From Planococcus salinarum (GTDB taxonomy: Bacteria > Bacillota > Bacilli > Bacillales_A > Planococcaceae), in NCBI RefSeq assembly GCF_007004625.1, contig NZ_VIFV01000001.1:300749-364748 (forward strand): DNA of 64,000 nucleotides. Reading direction: 5' to 3'. The notes under the pieces are model-generated. The model worked only from the letters and a program-made list of their open reading frames with translations. It was not told the origin of the DNA and made no database searches. Positions 18,273-28,016 of this stretch are shown piece after piece (within the stretch, counting starts at the first letter, position 1; the number at the start of each line of letters is the position of its first letter). The position numbers and the translations under genes were made by a program.

Positions 18273-21200
18273 CTATTTTATGCCTTCACTCATTTTGCTT
18301 TCTTCAAATGCCGCCATTTCAGCATCGGATTTTGTCATGCCGCTGTCCAGTAATTTGTCGATGCGCTCGTTGATCTGCAAATAAGCTTTCGGAATAACCC
18401 GAACAAATTTCCCTGAGAATATGTCCCAATGCTCCAAAATTCGCTGAGCGTTTAAACTGCCGGTATAGCTGTAGTGGCTCTTGATCATACTGCGCAACTC
18501 TTCTATTTCGTGCGGATCCGCCATCGGCTGCAAGTAGACCATGTCAGTGTTGCAATATCGCGCAAAGGTTTCGCTTTCATCCAGGACATAGGCGATTCCC
18601 CCGGACATTCCGGCTGCGAAGTTCTTGCCGGTGTCTCCAAGGATCACAACCCGTCCGCCTGTCATGTATTCACAGCCGTGGTCTCCGACACCTTCCACAA
18701 CGATGTTCGCGCCGCTGTTGCGAACCGCGAACCGCTCTCCGGCCACGCCGTGTATATACGCTTCACCGGCAGAAGCACCATAGAAGGAAACGTTGCCGAT
18801 GATGATATTCTTTTCCGGGATAAATGTGGAATCCGCTGCCGGCTTGACTATAATCTTGCCGCCGGACAGGCCTTTTCCGACAAAATCATTGGCATCTCCA
18901 ACCAAGTTCATCGTCATTCCCCGCGGAATGAATGCGCCGAAGCTTTGGCCTGCCGAGCCCTGGAAATTCAGTTTCACCGTGTCTTCCGGCAAACCTTCCG
19001 CTCCGTAACGTCTTGAGATTGCGCTGCCGATAATGGTACCCGTCGCGCGGTGGATATTGCGGATGGCGGTGGTCATTTCAACCGGCTCGCCGGTCTTTAT
19101 CGCATTGCTGCAACGCGGCAGAAGTTCCTGATAGTCGAGTGTTTGCATCAAGCCGTGATCCTGCTTGACGGTTGCATAGCGTCCGACTTTTTCCGGAAGA
19201 TCCGGCTGATACAGAAGCGCCGATAAATCGATTCCTTTGGCTTTCCAATGATCGATCGCCCCATTCACTTCAAGTACATCGGTTCTGCCGATCATCTCAT
19301 TGATGGTGCGGAAGCCAAGCTCCGCCATCAATTCGCGTGCTTCCTGTGCGATAAAGCGCATGAAGTTTACGACATGTTCCGGGTCTCCGCCGTATTTTTT
19401 GCGAAGCTCCGGATTTTGTGTCGCGATGCCCACCGGACAGGTGTCCATATGGCAAACGCGCATCATGACACAGCCGAGCACAACCAGAGGTGCGGTGGAA
19501 AATCCATATTCTTCTGCTCCAAGCAGTGCCGCCATGACGACATCGCGCCCCGTCATCATTTTGCCGTCGGTTTCCACGACAATGCGGTCGCGCAACCCAT
19601 TCAATAATAAGGTTTGATGAGTTTCAGCCAAACCGATCTCCCACGGCAGGCCGGTGTGCTTCAAACTTGTTTTCGGCGCTGCGCCCGTGCCGCCGTCGTA
19701 ACCGCTGATCAGCACCAGATCCGCCCGGCCTTTTGCAACTCCAGCCGCTATCGTTCCAACACCAACCGCTGAAACCAGTTTTACACTGATGCGTGCATAA
19801 GGATTGGCATTCTTCAGATTAAAGATCAATTCCGCCAAATCTTCGATGGAATAAATATCGTGATGCGGCGGCGGTGAAATCAATTCCACGCCGGTCGTTG
19901 AGCCGCGAACTTCTGCAATCCAGGGATAAACTTTTTTCCCCGGCAGATGGCCGCCTTCTCCCGGCTTCGCCCCCTGTGCCACTTTGATCTGGATTTCGTC
20001 GGCATTCACCAGGTAATGGCTCGTAACACCAAAACGGCCCGAGGCCACCTGCTTGATTGCGCTTCTGCGGTTTGTGCCGTCTTCATCCGGGATAAAGCGG
20101 GAGATTTCCTCGCCACCTTCACCCGAGTTGCTGCGGCCGCCGATTTTGTTCATGGCGACTGCAAGCGCTTCATGCGCTTCTTTGCTGATTGACCCGTAGG
20201 ACATGGCACCCGTTTTGAATCGCGCACAAATTTCCTCGACGCTTTCCACTTCTTCCAATGGCACAGACGTCCGGTCCTTAAACTTCAGCAAACCACGCAA
20301 TGACTGCAGGTTCGCTTTCTCATCCGTCAGCAGAGCGGAATATTTCCGGAAGACATTAAAATCATTTGTCCGGCACGCCTGCTGCAGCGTATGGATGGTT
20401 TTGGGATTGTATTGATGGTCTTCCCCATTTTCGCGGTATTGGAATTCGTCCCCGGATTCCAGTTCCCAGTCGCTGCCTTCTCGTTCCGGATATGCTTTGG
20501 CATGGCGCATCAGCACCTCTGTGCCGATTGTATCGAGGCCGATTCCTTCCAGCCTTGAAGAAGTCCGGGTGAAATATTCGTCGATTACATCCATTCGGAT
20601 TCCCACGGCTTCGAAAATCTGTGCACCGCGGTAACTTTGAATTGTTGAAATGCCCATTTTCGACAGCACTTTGATGATGCCGTCGGTGACCGCCTTGATG
20701 TAGGTATTTTCAGCCTGTTCGTAATCGGGGCCTTCAATATCCCCGGCCTCAATCAGGTTGTCGATCGTATCCATGGCCAAATACGGATTGATCCCTTCCG
20801 CACCATATCCAAGAAGAACTGCAAAATGGTGCACTTCCCGGGGCTCAGCAGATTCCAGCAAAATGCTGATTTTTGTGCGGATGCCCTCGCGGATCAGGTG
20901 ATGGTGCAAGCCGGAAACGGCCAGTAAAGCCGGAATTGCCGCCAGCTCTTTATTGATTCCTCTATCTGAAAGAATCAGGAGCGTAGCGCCATCTTTGCAG
21001 GCTGCATCAGCCTCAGCAAACAGCTCTTCAAGCCGTTTCTCCATCGCTTCGGTTCCGTCTGAAACCGGGAATAGGATCGGCAAAGTCACTGCCTTGAATT
21101 CACCCAACGGGTTATGGCGCAATTTTTCCAGCTGCCCGTTGGTAAGAACCGGTGTTTCCAAACGGATATGGCGGCTGCTTGCCGGGGTCGGCTGCACCAG

Positions 21201-22859
21201 GTTGCCTTCTGCTCCGATTGTTGTCCGCGCAGCTGTAATAATCTGTTCCCGGATTGCGTCAATCGGTGGATTTGTTACTTGCGCAAATAATTGTTTGAAG
21301 TAATTGTACAGCAGCTGCGGTTTTTTCGATAAGACGGCCAAAGGGGAATCATAGCCCATAGAACCGACAGGATCCTTGCCTTCGGTCGCCAATGGTTTGA
21401 TGATCTTTTGGACTTCCTCCATCGTGTAGCCGAATGCCAGTTGCTGTTTCACCAGGGATTCTGCACCCTCATAGTTTGCAGGCTGCTCCGGATCCGGCAA
21501 ATCTTCCAGGTCCAGCATATTCTGTTCCACCCAGTCTTTATAAGGCAATTCCCCTGCAATCTGCAATTTGATCTCTTCGTCCGGAACAATTTTTCCTTCC
21601 AACAGATCAACCAGCAGCATTTTGCCGGGACGCAGGCGGTCTTTGTAAATGATGTCATCCGCAAAGATATCCAAGGCGCCGACTTCCGAACCCAAAACAA
21701 TCATGCCGCTCTTTGTTACGTAATAACGCGCCGGTCGAAGCCCGTTTCGGTCAAGGCAGGCCGCAATCTGGTTGCCGTCAGTAAAGACCAGTGCCGCCGG
21801 GCCATCCCACGGTTCCATCAGCGTACTGTGGTATTCATAAAAATCCTTCTTCTCTTTCTTGATCGTCGGATCATTGACCCATGGTTCCGGCACCATCATC
21901 ATCGCTGTATGAGCCAGTGAGCGTCCTGATAAATGAAGAAACTCAAAGCAATTATCGAACATCGACGAATCACTTCCGCTTTCATCGATGACCGGCATTA
22001 ATTTTTTCAGATCTTCCTCGTTGAAATGTGGAGAGGTGCACAGGGCCTGGCGCGCCCGCATCCAGTTAACATTTCCGCGTAAGGTATTAAATTCACCATT
22101 ATGTATGGAATAGCGGTTCGGGTGCGATCTTTGCCAGCTTGGAAATGTATTGGTGCTGAAACGCGAGTGGACTAATGCCAACGCCGATTTGAATTCGGGA
22201 TGGTTGAGGTCGATGTAGAACGAATCCAATTGCTCGGGAATAAGCATCCCTTTATAGACAATGGTGCCCGCTGATAGGCTGCTGAAATAAACATCCTTGA
22301 ATTCCGGGTCTGCACCCATTTCCTGTTCGATTCTTTTGCGGATTATATACAGCCTTCTTTCGAGATCCATACGCCCTTCGAGATCGGCAGCCGCTTCGAT
22401 AAATACCTGGCGGACAACCGGTTTGGTTTTCGTGGCCACTTTGCCGACAAAAGAATCATTTACCGGAACCGGCCGCCAGCCGAGGCATTGCTGCCCTTCT
22501 TCTTCAATAATGCGTTGTATGATTTCTTTGGATTTCATCCGGATATCATAATCCTGGGGCATAAAAATCATGCCGATGCCGTACCTTCCTTCCGCCGGCA
22601 GGAAGATCCCTTCTTTTTCACATTGCTTCTGGAAAAAGCGGTGCGGAATCTGCGTCAGGATACCGGCTCCGTCCCCGGTGCTCGTGTCAGAAGACTGCCC
22701 TCCCCGGTGCTCGAGATTACACAGGATATTGACCGCATTCTGGACGATCGAGTGTGATTTTTCACCATTTATATTTGCAATCATTCCAATGCCACAGGCT
22801 TCATGTTCCTGCTCCGGACTGTATAAGCCTTGTGCTTTTGGATACTCTCTTTTTGTCAT
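18273..22859 (-). CDS. gltB: Glutamate synthase large subunit
   Basis: 1528 residues, full family length. The class II glutamine amidotransferase domain starts after a short propeptide with the catalytic Cys in EHEACGIGMIA. The central and FMN-binding synthase domains follow (SGYDGGTGAAPKTSLKHTG; Fe-S cysteines in VLGCVMMRVCHMDTCPVGIATQ), and the C-terminal beta-helix with repeated GGxxxxxG turns (GANIVVEGVGDHGCEYMTGG). ATG 22859 follows AAAGGGGG and places the catalytic Cys about 20 residues in. No gltC regulator gene is adjacent; a cre-like site lies about 105 bp upstream. Confidence 0.95.
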   Translation of the reverse strand: MTKREYPKAQGLYSPEQEHEACGIGMIANINGEKSHSIVQNAVNILCNLEHRGGQSSDTSTGDGAGILTQIPHRFFQKQCEKEGIFLPAEGRYGIGMIFMPQDYDIRMKSKEIIQRIIEEEGQQCLGWRPVPVNDSFVGKVATKTKPVVRQVFIEAAADLEGRMDLERRLYIIRKRIEQEMGADPEFKDVYFSSLSAGTIVYKGMLIPEQLDSFYIDLNHPEFKSALALVHSRFSTNTFPSWQRSHPNRYSIHNGEFNTLRGNVNWMRARQALCTSPHFNEEDLKKLMPVIDESGSDSSMFDNCFEFLHLSGRSLAHTAMMMVPEPWVNDPTIKKEKKDFYEYHSTLMEPWDGPAALVFTDGNQIAACLDRNGLRPARYYVTKSGMIVLGSEVGALDIFADDIIYKDRLRPGKMLLVDLLEGKIVPDEEIKLQIAGELPYKDWVEQNMLDLEDLPDPEQPANYEGAESLVKQQLAFGYTMEEVQKIIKPLATEGKDPVGSMGYDSPLAVLSKKPQLLYNYFKQLFAQVTNPPIDAIREQIITAARTTIGAEGNLVQPTPASSRHIRLETPVLTNGQLEKLRHNPLGEFKAVTLPILFPVSDGTEAMEKRLEELFAEADAACKDGATLLILSDRGINKELAAIPALLAVSGLHHHLIREGIRTKISILLESAEPREVHHFAVLLGYGAEGINPYLAMDTIDNLIEAGDIEGPDYEQAENTYIKAVTDGIIKVLSKMGISTIQSYRGAQIFEAVGIRMDVIDEYFTRTSSRLEGIGLDTIGTEVLMRHAKAYPEREGSDWELESGDEFQYRENGEDHQYNPKTIHTLQQACRTNDFNVFRKYSALLTDEKANLQSLRGLLKFKDRTSVPLEEVESVEEICARFKTGAMSYGSISKEAHEALAVAMNKIGGRSNSGEGGEEISRFIPDEDGTNRRSAIKQVASGRFGVTSHYLVNADEIQIKVAQGAKPGEGGHLPGKKVYPWIAEVRGSTTGVELISPPPHHDIYSIEDLAELIFNLKNANPYARISVKLVSAVGVGTIAAGVAKGRADLVLISGYDGGTGAAPKTSLKHTGLPWEIGLAETHQTLLLNGLRDRIVVETDGKMMTGRDVVMAALLGAEEYGFSTAPLVVLGCVMMRVCHMDTCPVGIATQNPELRKKYGGDPEHVVNFMRFIAQEARELMAELGFRTINEMIGRTDVLEVNGAIDHWKAKGIDLSALLYQPDLPEKVGRYATVKQDHGLMQTLDYQELLPRCSNAIKTGEPVEMTTAIRNIHRATGTIIGSAISRRYGAEGLPEDTVKLNFQGSAGQSFGAFIPRGMTMNLVGDANDFVGKGLSGGKIIVKPAADSTFIPEKNIIIGNVSFYGASAGEAYIHGVAGERFAVRNSGANIVVEGVGDHGCEYMTGGRVVILGDTGKNFAAGMSGGIAYVLDESETFARYCNTDMVYLQPMADPHEIEELRSMIKSHYSYTGSLNAQRILEHWDIFSGKFVRVIPKAYLQINERIDKLLDSGMTKSDAEMAAFEESKMSEGIK

Positions 22860-22965
22860 GCTGTTTCCCCCTTTAACACAGTGAAGTGTCATAATATTAG
22901 GATAGTATATCATAAAAAACAGAATTAATTTAAAATTAAGATTAATTTAAATAGTCAATTATTAC

Positions 22966-22979
22966 TGCAAGCGCTTTCA
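22966..22979. promoter_or_regulatory. Candidate cre box upstream of gltB
   Basis: TGCAAGCGCTTTCA matches the CcpA operator consensus TGWAANCGNTNWCA at all but one position. It lies 107 bp before the gltB start, upstream of an AT-rich promoter region with the repeat ATTAATTTAA (twice at 22924-22950), a place that would suit activation. Confidence 0.55.
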
Positions 22980-23025
22980 TTTTATAGTCAGTTTAAAGAG
23001 CTTTTCAGTTATTATTTCAGAAACT

Positions 23026-23056
23026 TAAAAACCCCTGTCCGAAGACAGGAGCTTTT
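23026..23056 (-). terminator. Terminator of recQ
   Basis: CTCCTGTC-TTCG-GACAGGGG stem with T run on the - strand, at the end of recQ. Confidence 0.8.
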
Positions 23057-24827
23057 ACGTATTTACGGGTTCAAATGCCTGGATTGCGGACAGGAAGGCA
23101 TCGCCGTATTTCTCGAGTTTATTGGCGCCGACACCGTTGACTTCAAGAAATTCTTCAGCGGTTTTCGGCTTTCTGGCGCACATATCCTGCAACGTCTTAT
23201 CGGAGAAGATGACAAATGGCGGCACGCCGCCCTGGTCTGCCAACTCTTTCCGGATTTTCCGCAGCTCTTCGAAGAGCGGATCGTTTTCAGCAATCTGTTT
23301 GGTGACAACTGCCCCTTTGCGTAGAACCTGGCGTTCGCCGAGCAGCACTGCTCTGCCGCCATCGGGTACATAAATCGTGGGGAAAGAACCCTGCTCAACT
23401 GCCAGCAATTCCTGGGAAATCATAAATTCAATCAGATTCGACACTTCTTTAGCGCTTTGATGCTTCAAAATTCCGTAAGTTGATAACTTATCAAACCTGA
23501 AATCGAGTATTTTTTTATTGCGCGAACCTGTCAGCACCTGAGCCGTCATCAGTTTGCCGAACTTCTGGCCCATGCGGATGACGCAGGACAGCACCATCTG
23601 AACGTCTTTCGTCACATCGAGGCTTTCACGGTCATCGATGCAATTTCCGCAATGGCCGCAGTGTCCGGCTGCAGTATCTCCAAAATAATGAATGATGAAT
23701 TGCTGCAGACAGTTTTCGGTATGGCAGTAATCGACCATGCCCTGCAATTTGACGAGTTCACCGGGAATGCGGCTCGGGTCCTGCGCCTGATCGATCAGAA
23801 AGCGCTGCGTTTGAACATCCTGTGGCGCATAAAGGACGATGCACTCACTCGGCAATCCGTCGCGGCCGGCACGGCCCGCTTCCTGGTAATAACTTTCCAT
23901 GTTTTTCGGCAGCTGGTAATGGATTACATAGCGGATATTGCTTTTATCAATGCCCATTCCAAATGCATTGGTCGCCACCATCACCGTTACCTCGTCATTG
24001 AGGAATTGCTCCTGGCCCGCTCTTCTCTCGGCATCAGGAATCCCCGCATGGTATTTCGCAGCTTTGATGCCTTTTTTCTGCAGCATCTCATAGACCGAAT
24101 CCACAGTCTTGCGCGTGGCGGCATAAATGATTCCCGCTTCTTTATCGTTTTTCTGGACATATTCCTTCAGGAAACGTTCGCGATCCTGGCCGCGGATGAC
24201 GGAAAACGTCAGATTTGCGCGTTCAAAACCGGTCATGATGGTGTGGCGTTCTTCTATATTCAGAATGCGGCAAATGTCTTCCCGCACTTGAGGCGTCGCA
24301 GTTGCCGTTAAGGCAAGTACTGTCGGATTGTTCGGAAACAAGTCCATCATGCGGCTGATGAGGCGATAGCTTGGACGAAAATCATGGCCCCATTGCGAAA
24401 TGCAATGCGCTTCGTCGACAGCGATGAGGGGCACGTGCACGCCCTGCAGTTCGTTCAGGAACATTTCATTGTCCAGGCGTTCCGGCGCAATATACAATAA
24501 TTTTATGGCGCCCCGCTGGACATCATAAAGCGTTTCACGGACTTCCTCGAAATCCATTGAGCTGTTTATAAAGGCCGCTGGAATGCCGGCTGCAAGAAGT
24601 GAATCCACTTGGTCTTTCATCAAAGATATCAATGGTGAAACAACAATCGTCGTCCCTTCCATGACCATGGCCGGAATCTGGTAGCACATCGATTTTCCGC
24701 CGCCTGTCGGCATGACACAAATCGAATTCGCCCCTTCAAAAACTTGTGATATCGCCTGTTCCTGCCCGGTCCGGAATGTTTCATAGCCAAAATAGGTCTG
24801 CAGTAATTCTCTTGCTTTTTCCAACAA
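23055..24827 (-). CDS. recQ: ATP-dependent DNA helicase RecQ
   Basis: 590 residues. Walker [20 protein letters not shown]-type box [26 protein letters not shown], domain 2 with NAFGMGIDK and [10 protein letters not shown], zinc-binding RQC cysteines (CLQQF, CGHCGNC), and a C-terminal HRDC domain ([25 protein letters not shown]). A 3'-5' helicase acting at recombination and replication forks. Start is most likely TTG 24827, since AGGAGTG sits 9 nt before it and no nearby ATG fits. Confidence 0.92.
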   Translation of the reverse strand: MLEKARELLQTYFGYETFRTGQEQAISQVFEGANSICVMPTGGGKSMCYQIPAMVMEGTTIVVSPLISLMKDQVDSLLAAGIPAAFINSSMDFEEVRETLYDVQRGAIKLLYIAPERLDNEMFLNELQGVHVPLIAVDEAHCISQWGHDFRPSYRLISRMMDLFPNNPTVLALTATATPQVREDICRILNIEERHTIMTGFERANLTFSVIRGQDRERFLKEYVQKNDKEAGIIYAATRKTVDSVYEMLQKKGIKAAKYHAGIPDAERRAGQEQFLNDEVTVMVATNAFGMGIDKSNIRYVIHYQLPKNMESYYQEAGRAGRDGLPSECIVLYAPQDVQTQRFLIDQAQDPSRIPGELVKLQGMVDYCHTENCLQQFIIHYFGDTAAGHCGHCGNCIDDRESLDVTKDVQMVLSCVIRMGQKFGKLMTAQVLTGSRNKKILDFRFDKLSTYGILKHQSAKEVSNLIEFMISQELLAVEQGSFPTIYVPDGGRAVLLGERQVLRKGAVVTKQIAENDPLFEELRKIRKELADQGGVPPFVIFSDKTLQDMCARKPKTAEEFLEVNGVGANKLEKYGDAFLSAIQAFEPVNT

Positions 24828-24903
24828 TAGTAAACACTCCTATAACTCGATTCGTACTGCATAGCTTACCATATTTCATCGGCTTTTTCTTTTTCCAAGC
24901 ATC

Positions 24904-24933
24904 AAAAAACGCCGAAGGCAAAAGCTTTCGGCG
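24904..24933 (-). terminator. Terminator of SDR gene
   Basis: CGCCGAAGGC-AAAA-GCTTTCGGCG stem with T run on the - strand. Confidence 0.85.
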
Positions 24934-24950
24934 CTGGTAAAATCCGTCAT

Positions 24951-25736
24951 TCAGATGTCAAGATTCCAATGTTTCTCTTCTTCCTCTTTCATCTGTTTTT
25001 CCGTTTCAGGCGGATACACGGTGCGGAATTTATGGTGGTCCTGTGGAATCACTTCCACCATCTTCGCAATCATGTCTGCAGGATCGAATTGATCTTCGAG
25101 TGCCGAATCCGCTTCTTCCATATCTTCTTTCTTGGTGAAATGAATTTTCTCATCATACCATTTCCATTTTGCTTCCGCGCTGCGGTCGTTGAAGCCTGTC
25201 GCAAATGCGCCGGGGTTGATTGTCGCGACCTGGACACCGAAGCCTTCCAATTCTTTTCTCATCGTTTTGGCAATCGCTTCAATGGTATGTTTGGTAGCGG
25301 TATACGGGCCCACATACGGCGTCGACATGATGCCGGCCATCGAAGACAGGAAAATGATCTTGCCTTTCCCTTTTTCCACAAATTTCTGCGCGGCAATCTG
25401 CGCGGTTTCCAACGTGCTGAAGACATTCACTTCAAACAGTTCGCGGAAATTCATCATCGGCACTTCCCCGAGTGGACCGCCTTCATTGACTGCTGCATTC
25501 GCTACAAAAATATCAAAATCATACTCGTGCATCTGCGCCAGATCCTGCGGATTTTTTATGTCCATCTTGAAGATTTCCAGTTTTACGTTTTCAGCTTCTG
25601 CGGCTTCCATCAAAGAAGTCACCTGCGGGGCGTTTTCCACCGGCGCAATGACGCGATGGCCCTTTTTCGCCAGACCGATGGCTGTACCTTCGGCAAGGCC
25701 GCTCCCTGCGCCGGTAATAAAGATTGTTTTTGACAT
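24951..25736 (-). CDS. Short-chain dehydrogenase/reductase
   Basis: 261 residues. NAD(P)-binding TGAGSGLAEG at the N-terminus, NAAVNEG, catalytic Ser in FLSSMAGIM and YTATK (Tyr-x3-Lys), then NPGAFATGF. The C-terminal part is long and acidic/lysine-rich. Classical SDR; the substrate cannot be predicted. GGGAGGG precedes ATG 25736. A SigB-type promoter lies upstream, so it is likely a general stress gene, as several SDRs are in B. subtilis. Confidence 0.85.
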   Translation of the reverse strand: MSKTIFITGAGSGLAEGTAIGLAKKGHRVIAPVENAPQVTSLMEAAEAENVKLEIFKMDIKNPQDLAQMHEYDFDIFVANAAVNEGGPLGEVPMMNFRELFEVNVFSTLETAQIAAQKFVEKGKGKIIFLSSMAGIMSTPYVGPYTATKHTIEAIAKTMRKELEGFGVQVATINPGAFATGFNDRSAEAKWKWYDEKIHFTKKEDMEEADSALEDQFDPADMIAKMVEVIPQDHHKFRTVYPPETEKQMKEEEEKHWNLDI

Positions 25737-25771
25737 TTTGAATCCCTCCCGTTTTTTTTCCTATTGGATGT

Positions 25772-25796
25772 CTTCCCTTCAGAAAACCGGCTAAAC
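25772..25796 (-). promoter_or_regulatory. SigB-type promoter of the SDR gene
   Basis: On the - strand GTTTAG (25791-25796), 13 nt, GGGAAG (25772-25777); consensus GTTTAA-N12-15-GGGWAW. Start codon 35 nt downstream. Confidence 0.65.
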
Positions 25797-25828
25797 AAAA
25801 AATCCACCGGAAGCATCCCAGTGGATTC
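25797..25828 (-). terminator. Terminator of the 170-residue protein gene
   Basis: AATCCAC-loop-GTGGATT stem with T run on the - strand; overlaps the -35 box of the SDR promoter region by position. Confidence 0.75.
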
Positions 25829-25840
25829 CTGAAAACCGGA

Positions 25841-26353
25841 TCATAGCCCCCAGTTTTTATTGTCAAATTCCGCAGCATATTTGGCGTATTTCGCCAAAGC
25901 ATCCCTTAAGGCCTTCTCGTTTTTTGCCAGCATCCGTTCTCTTGCCTTTTTCCGCTTAAAGCGCAGGCCATAGGCCAACTGAGCTTCTTCATAGGCTTCA
26001 TTTAACGTACGGAATTCCCATGCCACATCCCCATCAGGATCTTTCAACAACGAAGCAAGCAAGGACGTTTTCCGGTAGAGTTCTTCTATTGTATATTTCT
26101 CCTGGTCCCGGTGCAGCAATCCCACAACGATGCTGGCAGGAATCTCTTCATCAACTCCCTGGGCAAGATCTGTCAGCAGCTGGAGCATTGTGCGCCTGTC
26201 ACTGGCAAGAGACAGAACATAAAAGACGTGAGGGATATCTTCGGTGGGGATATTATTGATGAATTCGTCGATTTCTTCTATCAGGTCTTTTGTTTTAAGG
26301 TGATCGATTAGAATACCGAGCCGGTAGGTTTCGTATAAATTGTAACGTTCCAT
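25841..26353 (-). CDS. Hypothetical alpha-helical protein
   Basis: 170 residues, mostly helical and charged, with no signal peptide or membrane segment. Begins MERYNLYETYRLGILIDHLK and ends in a Lys/Arg/Ala-rich helix (RFKRKKARERMLAKNEKALRDALAKY). I do not recognise the family. The ribosome site is weak (AGGCG). It has its own terminator and lies 209 bp downstream of the XRE regulator gene on the same strand. Confidence 0.6.
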   Translation of the reverse strand: MERYNLYETYRLGILIDHLKTKDLIEEIDEFINNIPTEDIPHVFYVLSLASDRRTMLQLLTDLAQGVDEEIPASIVVGLLHRDQEKYTIEELYRKTSLLASLLKDPDGDVAWEFRTLNEAYEEAQLAYGLRFKRKKARERMLAKNEKALRDALAKYAKYAAEFDNKNWGL

Positions 26354-26507
26354 GGATCCATCGCCTGCTTTTCGAAAAATTAGCTGATTTCTCTAAGCAT
26401 ATGCAACAGCAAGCAGCCCGCTTCCAATGCTTATATCCGTAACCTGACTTTATCATAAAGCCCGGTTTCCCTGAAAGGGAAATACCCGTAAATGGCATCG
26501 GGGCATT

Positions 26508-26538
26508 AAAAAAGCCCATTCCCAAAACCGGAATGAGC
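26508..26538 (-). terminator. Terminator of XRE regulator gene
   Basis: GCTCATTCC-GGTTTT-GGGAATGGGC with a six-T run on the - strand. Confidence 0.85.
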
Positions 26539-26562
26539 AGAGCCTGACCTAAATCTCGACTG

Positions 26563-26919
26563 TTATGAAGTTGCCGCCCCAAAATTTCCCATGCGCCGTT
26601 TCACTTTAATGTAGGATGCCGCTTCCGCTATCTCATCCCGGTTCAGCGGCTTATCGTCCAGCAGCAGATTGTAATCATTGAAATCCTTCAGGCTTTGGAG
26701 ATCCAAATCAATTGACCGTTCTTCCCTGTCGAGCATATTATCTATCGAGACTCCAAAGTAATCTGCCAAGCGCATCAAATGACTTACTGAAACCTGCTTT
26801 TTGCCGCTCTCGTAAGCCCATACTGTACTTTTGGCGAATCCGACTTCTTCCGCAAGTTTTTCCGGAGAAACCCCTTGTTCTTCCCGTAACTGCTTTATCT
26901 TTTTGCTTAAATGCTCCAT
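26563..26919 (-). CDS. XRE-family (Cro/CI-type) transcriptional regulator
   Basis: 118 residues. The N-terminal helix-turn-helix (KIKQLREEQGVSPEKLAEEVGFAKSTVWAYESGKKQVSVSHLMRLADYFG, residues 7-56) is typical of the XRE family. The C-terminal half is acidic and helical and may mediate oligomerisation. ATG 26919 follows AAGGAGC. Similar stand-alone regulators control stress, competence or lysogeny; no prophage genes are near. The upstream AT-rich region may hold its operator. Confidence 0.85.
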   Translation of the reverse strand: MEHLSKKIKQLREEQGVSPEKLAEEVGFAKSTVWAYESGKKQVSVSHLMRLADYFGVSIDNMLDREERSIDLDLQSLKDFNDYNLLLDDKPLNRDEIAEAASYIKVKRRMGNFGAATS

Positions 26920-27208
26920 TTAGCTAATGCTCCTTCTTGAATTAAAATTCTAACTATTTAAAATATACTGTACTTTTTAGATTATTACAATATTTTTGAA
27001 TAATATTTATAAATATATTTGAATATTGTGTGAACTTTCGGTATTGCGTATGATTTCATAAAGCCTAATAACTACGCCTATGGATTCACCCTCTCTAAAA
27101 TTCATAGTTAATCTTGTTCAAGTAAAAATTATATCGATAAAAAATAGCATATAAATGATATAGAGTGAATCATGTTAATAAATGTTTAATATATACAGTT
27201 TCGAAAAT
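26920..27208. promoter_or_regulatory. AT-rich upstream region of XRE gene
   Basis: 290 bp without a gene. Contains an interrupted palindrome CAATATT (26988-26994) and AATATTG (27022-27028) and several TTTGAATA copies, which could be operator sites for the adjacent XRE regulator. Nothing else recognised. Confidence 0.35.
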
Positions 27209-27237
27209 AAAAAAGAGCAGTGGCTTTTGCCACCGCT
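27209..27237 (-). terminator. Terminator of pentapeptide-repeat gene
   Basis: GCGGTGGC-AAAA-GCCACTGC stem with T run on the - strand, 10 nt after the stop. Confidence 0.85.
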
Positions 27238-27246
27238 TTCGCTGAT

Positions 27247-27891
27247 TTATTCTTCACCACTGATGCGCATCCCCATCTGCCGTGCGAATGCCAGGGCCTG
27301 GTTCGGAGATACGGTGCAACCCGCCAATTTTTCGACAGTCACCTGGATTCTTTCAAATCGGTTTGTGCTGAGGTCCACACTTCCCAGATTGGTTTCGGCG
27401 AAATTGATATCTTCCATATCACATGTGGTAAACGCCGTTTCTTTTAACTCCATTTCATAGAAATCCGCCTGCCGCATCGAACAATTCACGAACTCCGTGA
27501 AAGTGCACAGTGAAAAGCCGAATGTGGCATAATTCAAAACACAATCCACAAACAGCGAGTGCCGGACTCCCGCTTCTGCAAAATTGGTCCCCACCAGCTT
27601 GGAATTCCGGAATTCCGTCCGATGAAACACACAGCGGGTAAAGTCGGCGTTCGACAAATCACAATTGATAAAGATGACATCCACAAATTCACTGCGCGGC
27701 CAGGCAATATCGATAAAATTCACATTCTCGAATATCACCGTGTCGATATGCAGTGCCCGCGCTGCTTCAAATTCAATGGTTTCCTGCTGAATCCGGCAAT
27801 TTGTTATGTAATGATCGTCCAGCGCCTCTTCAAAACGACTGATTTCTAATTCTGCCGGCACTTTGGGTTCCGACCTTTTTGTTTTGCTCAT
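27247..27891 (-). CDS. Pentapeptide-repeat protein
   Basis: 214 residues with about 20 pentapeptide A(D/N)LxX-like units (FENVNF, CDLSNADFTRCVF, RNSKLVGTNFAEAG, MEDINFAETNLGSVDL) that form a right-handed quadrilateral beta helix. Some such proteins (Qnr, MfpA) mimic DNA and protect gyrase from quinolones; others have no known role. The sequence here is not close enough to any characterised subgroup to assign function. ATG 27891 preferred because AAAGGGGG precedes it; an in-frame start lies 33 nt upstream. Confidence 0.85.
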   Translation of the reverse strand: MSKTKRSEPKVPAELEISRFEEALDDHYITNCRIQQETIEFEAARALHIDTVIFENVNFIDIAWPRSEFVDVIFINCDLSNADFTRCVFHRTEFRNSKLVGTNFAEAGVRHSLFVDCVLNYATFGFSLCTFTEFVNCSMRQADFYEMELKETAFTTCDMEDINFAETNLGSVDLSTNRFERIQVTVEKLAGCTVSPNQALAFARQMGMRISGEE

Positions 27892-27960
27892 CTGAATTTG
27901 CCCCCTTTCAGCTTCTCTTTTCACTTTAATCCTTTTGTATTTTTATCTGATATTTGTTAA

Positions 27961-27986
27961 GTTTACAGTAAATTTCGATAGGGAAT
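27961..27986 (+). promoter_or_regulatory. SigB-type promoter of DUF1538/PII operon
   Basis: GTTTAC (27961-27966), 14 nt, GGGAAT (27981-27986), 31 nt before the first start codon. Confidence 0.6.
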
Positions 27987-28016
27987 AGCAGGAAAAAGCG
28001 AAAAAGGAGAGACAGG

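Noticed and set aside
24969..25733. 254-codon frame antisense to the SDR gene
   Set aside because: Composition is that of a shadow frame, no ribosome site, and the SDR motifs are intact on the other strand.
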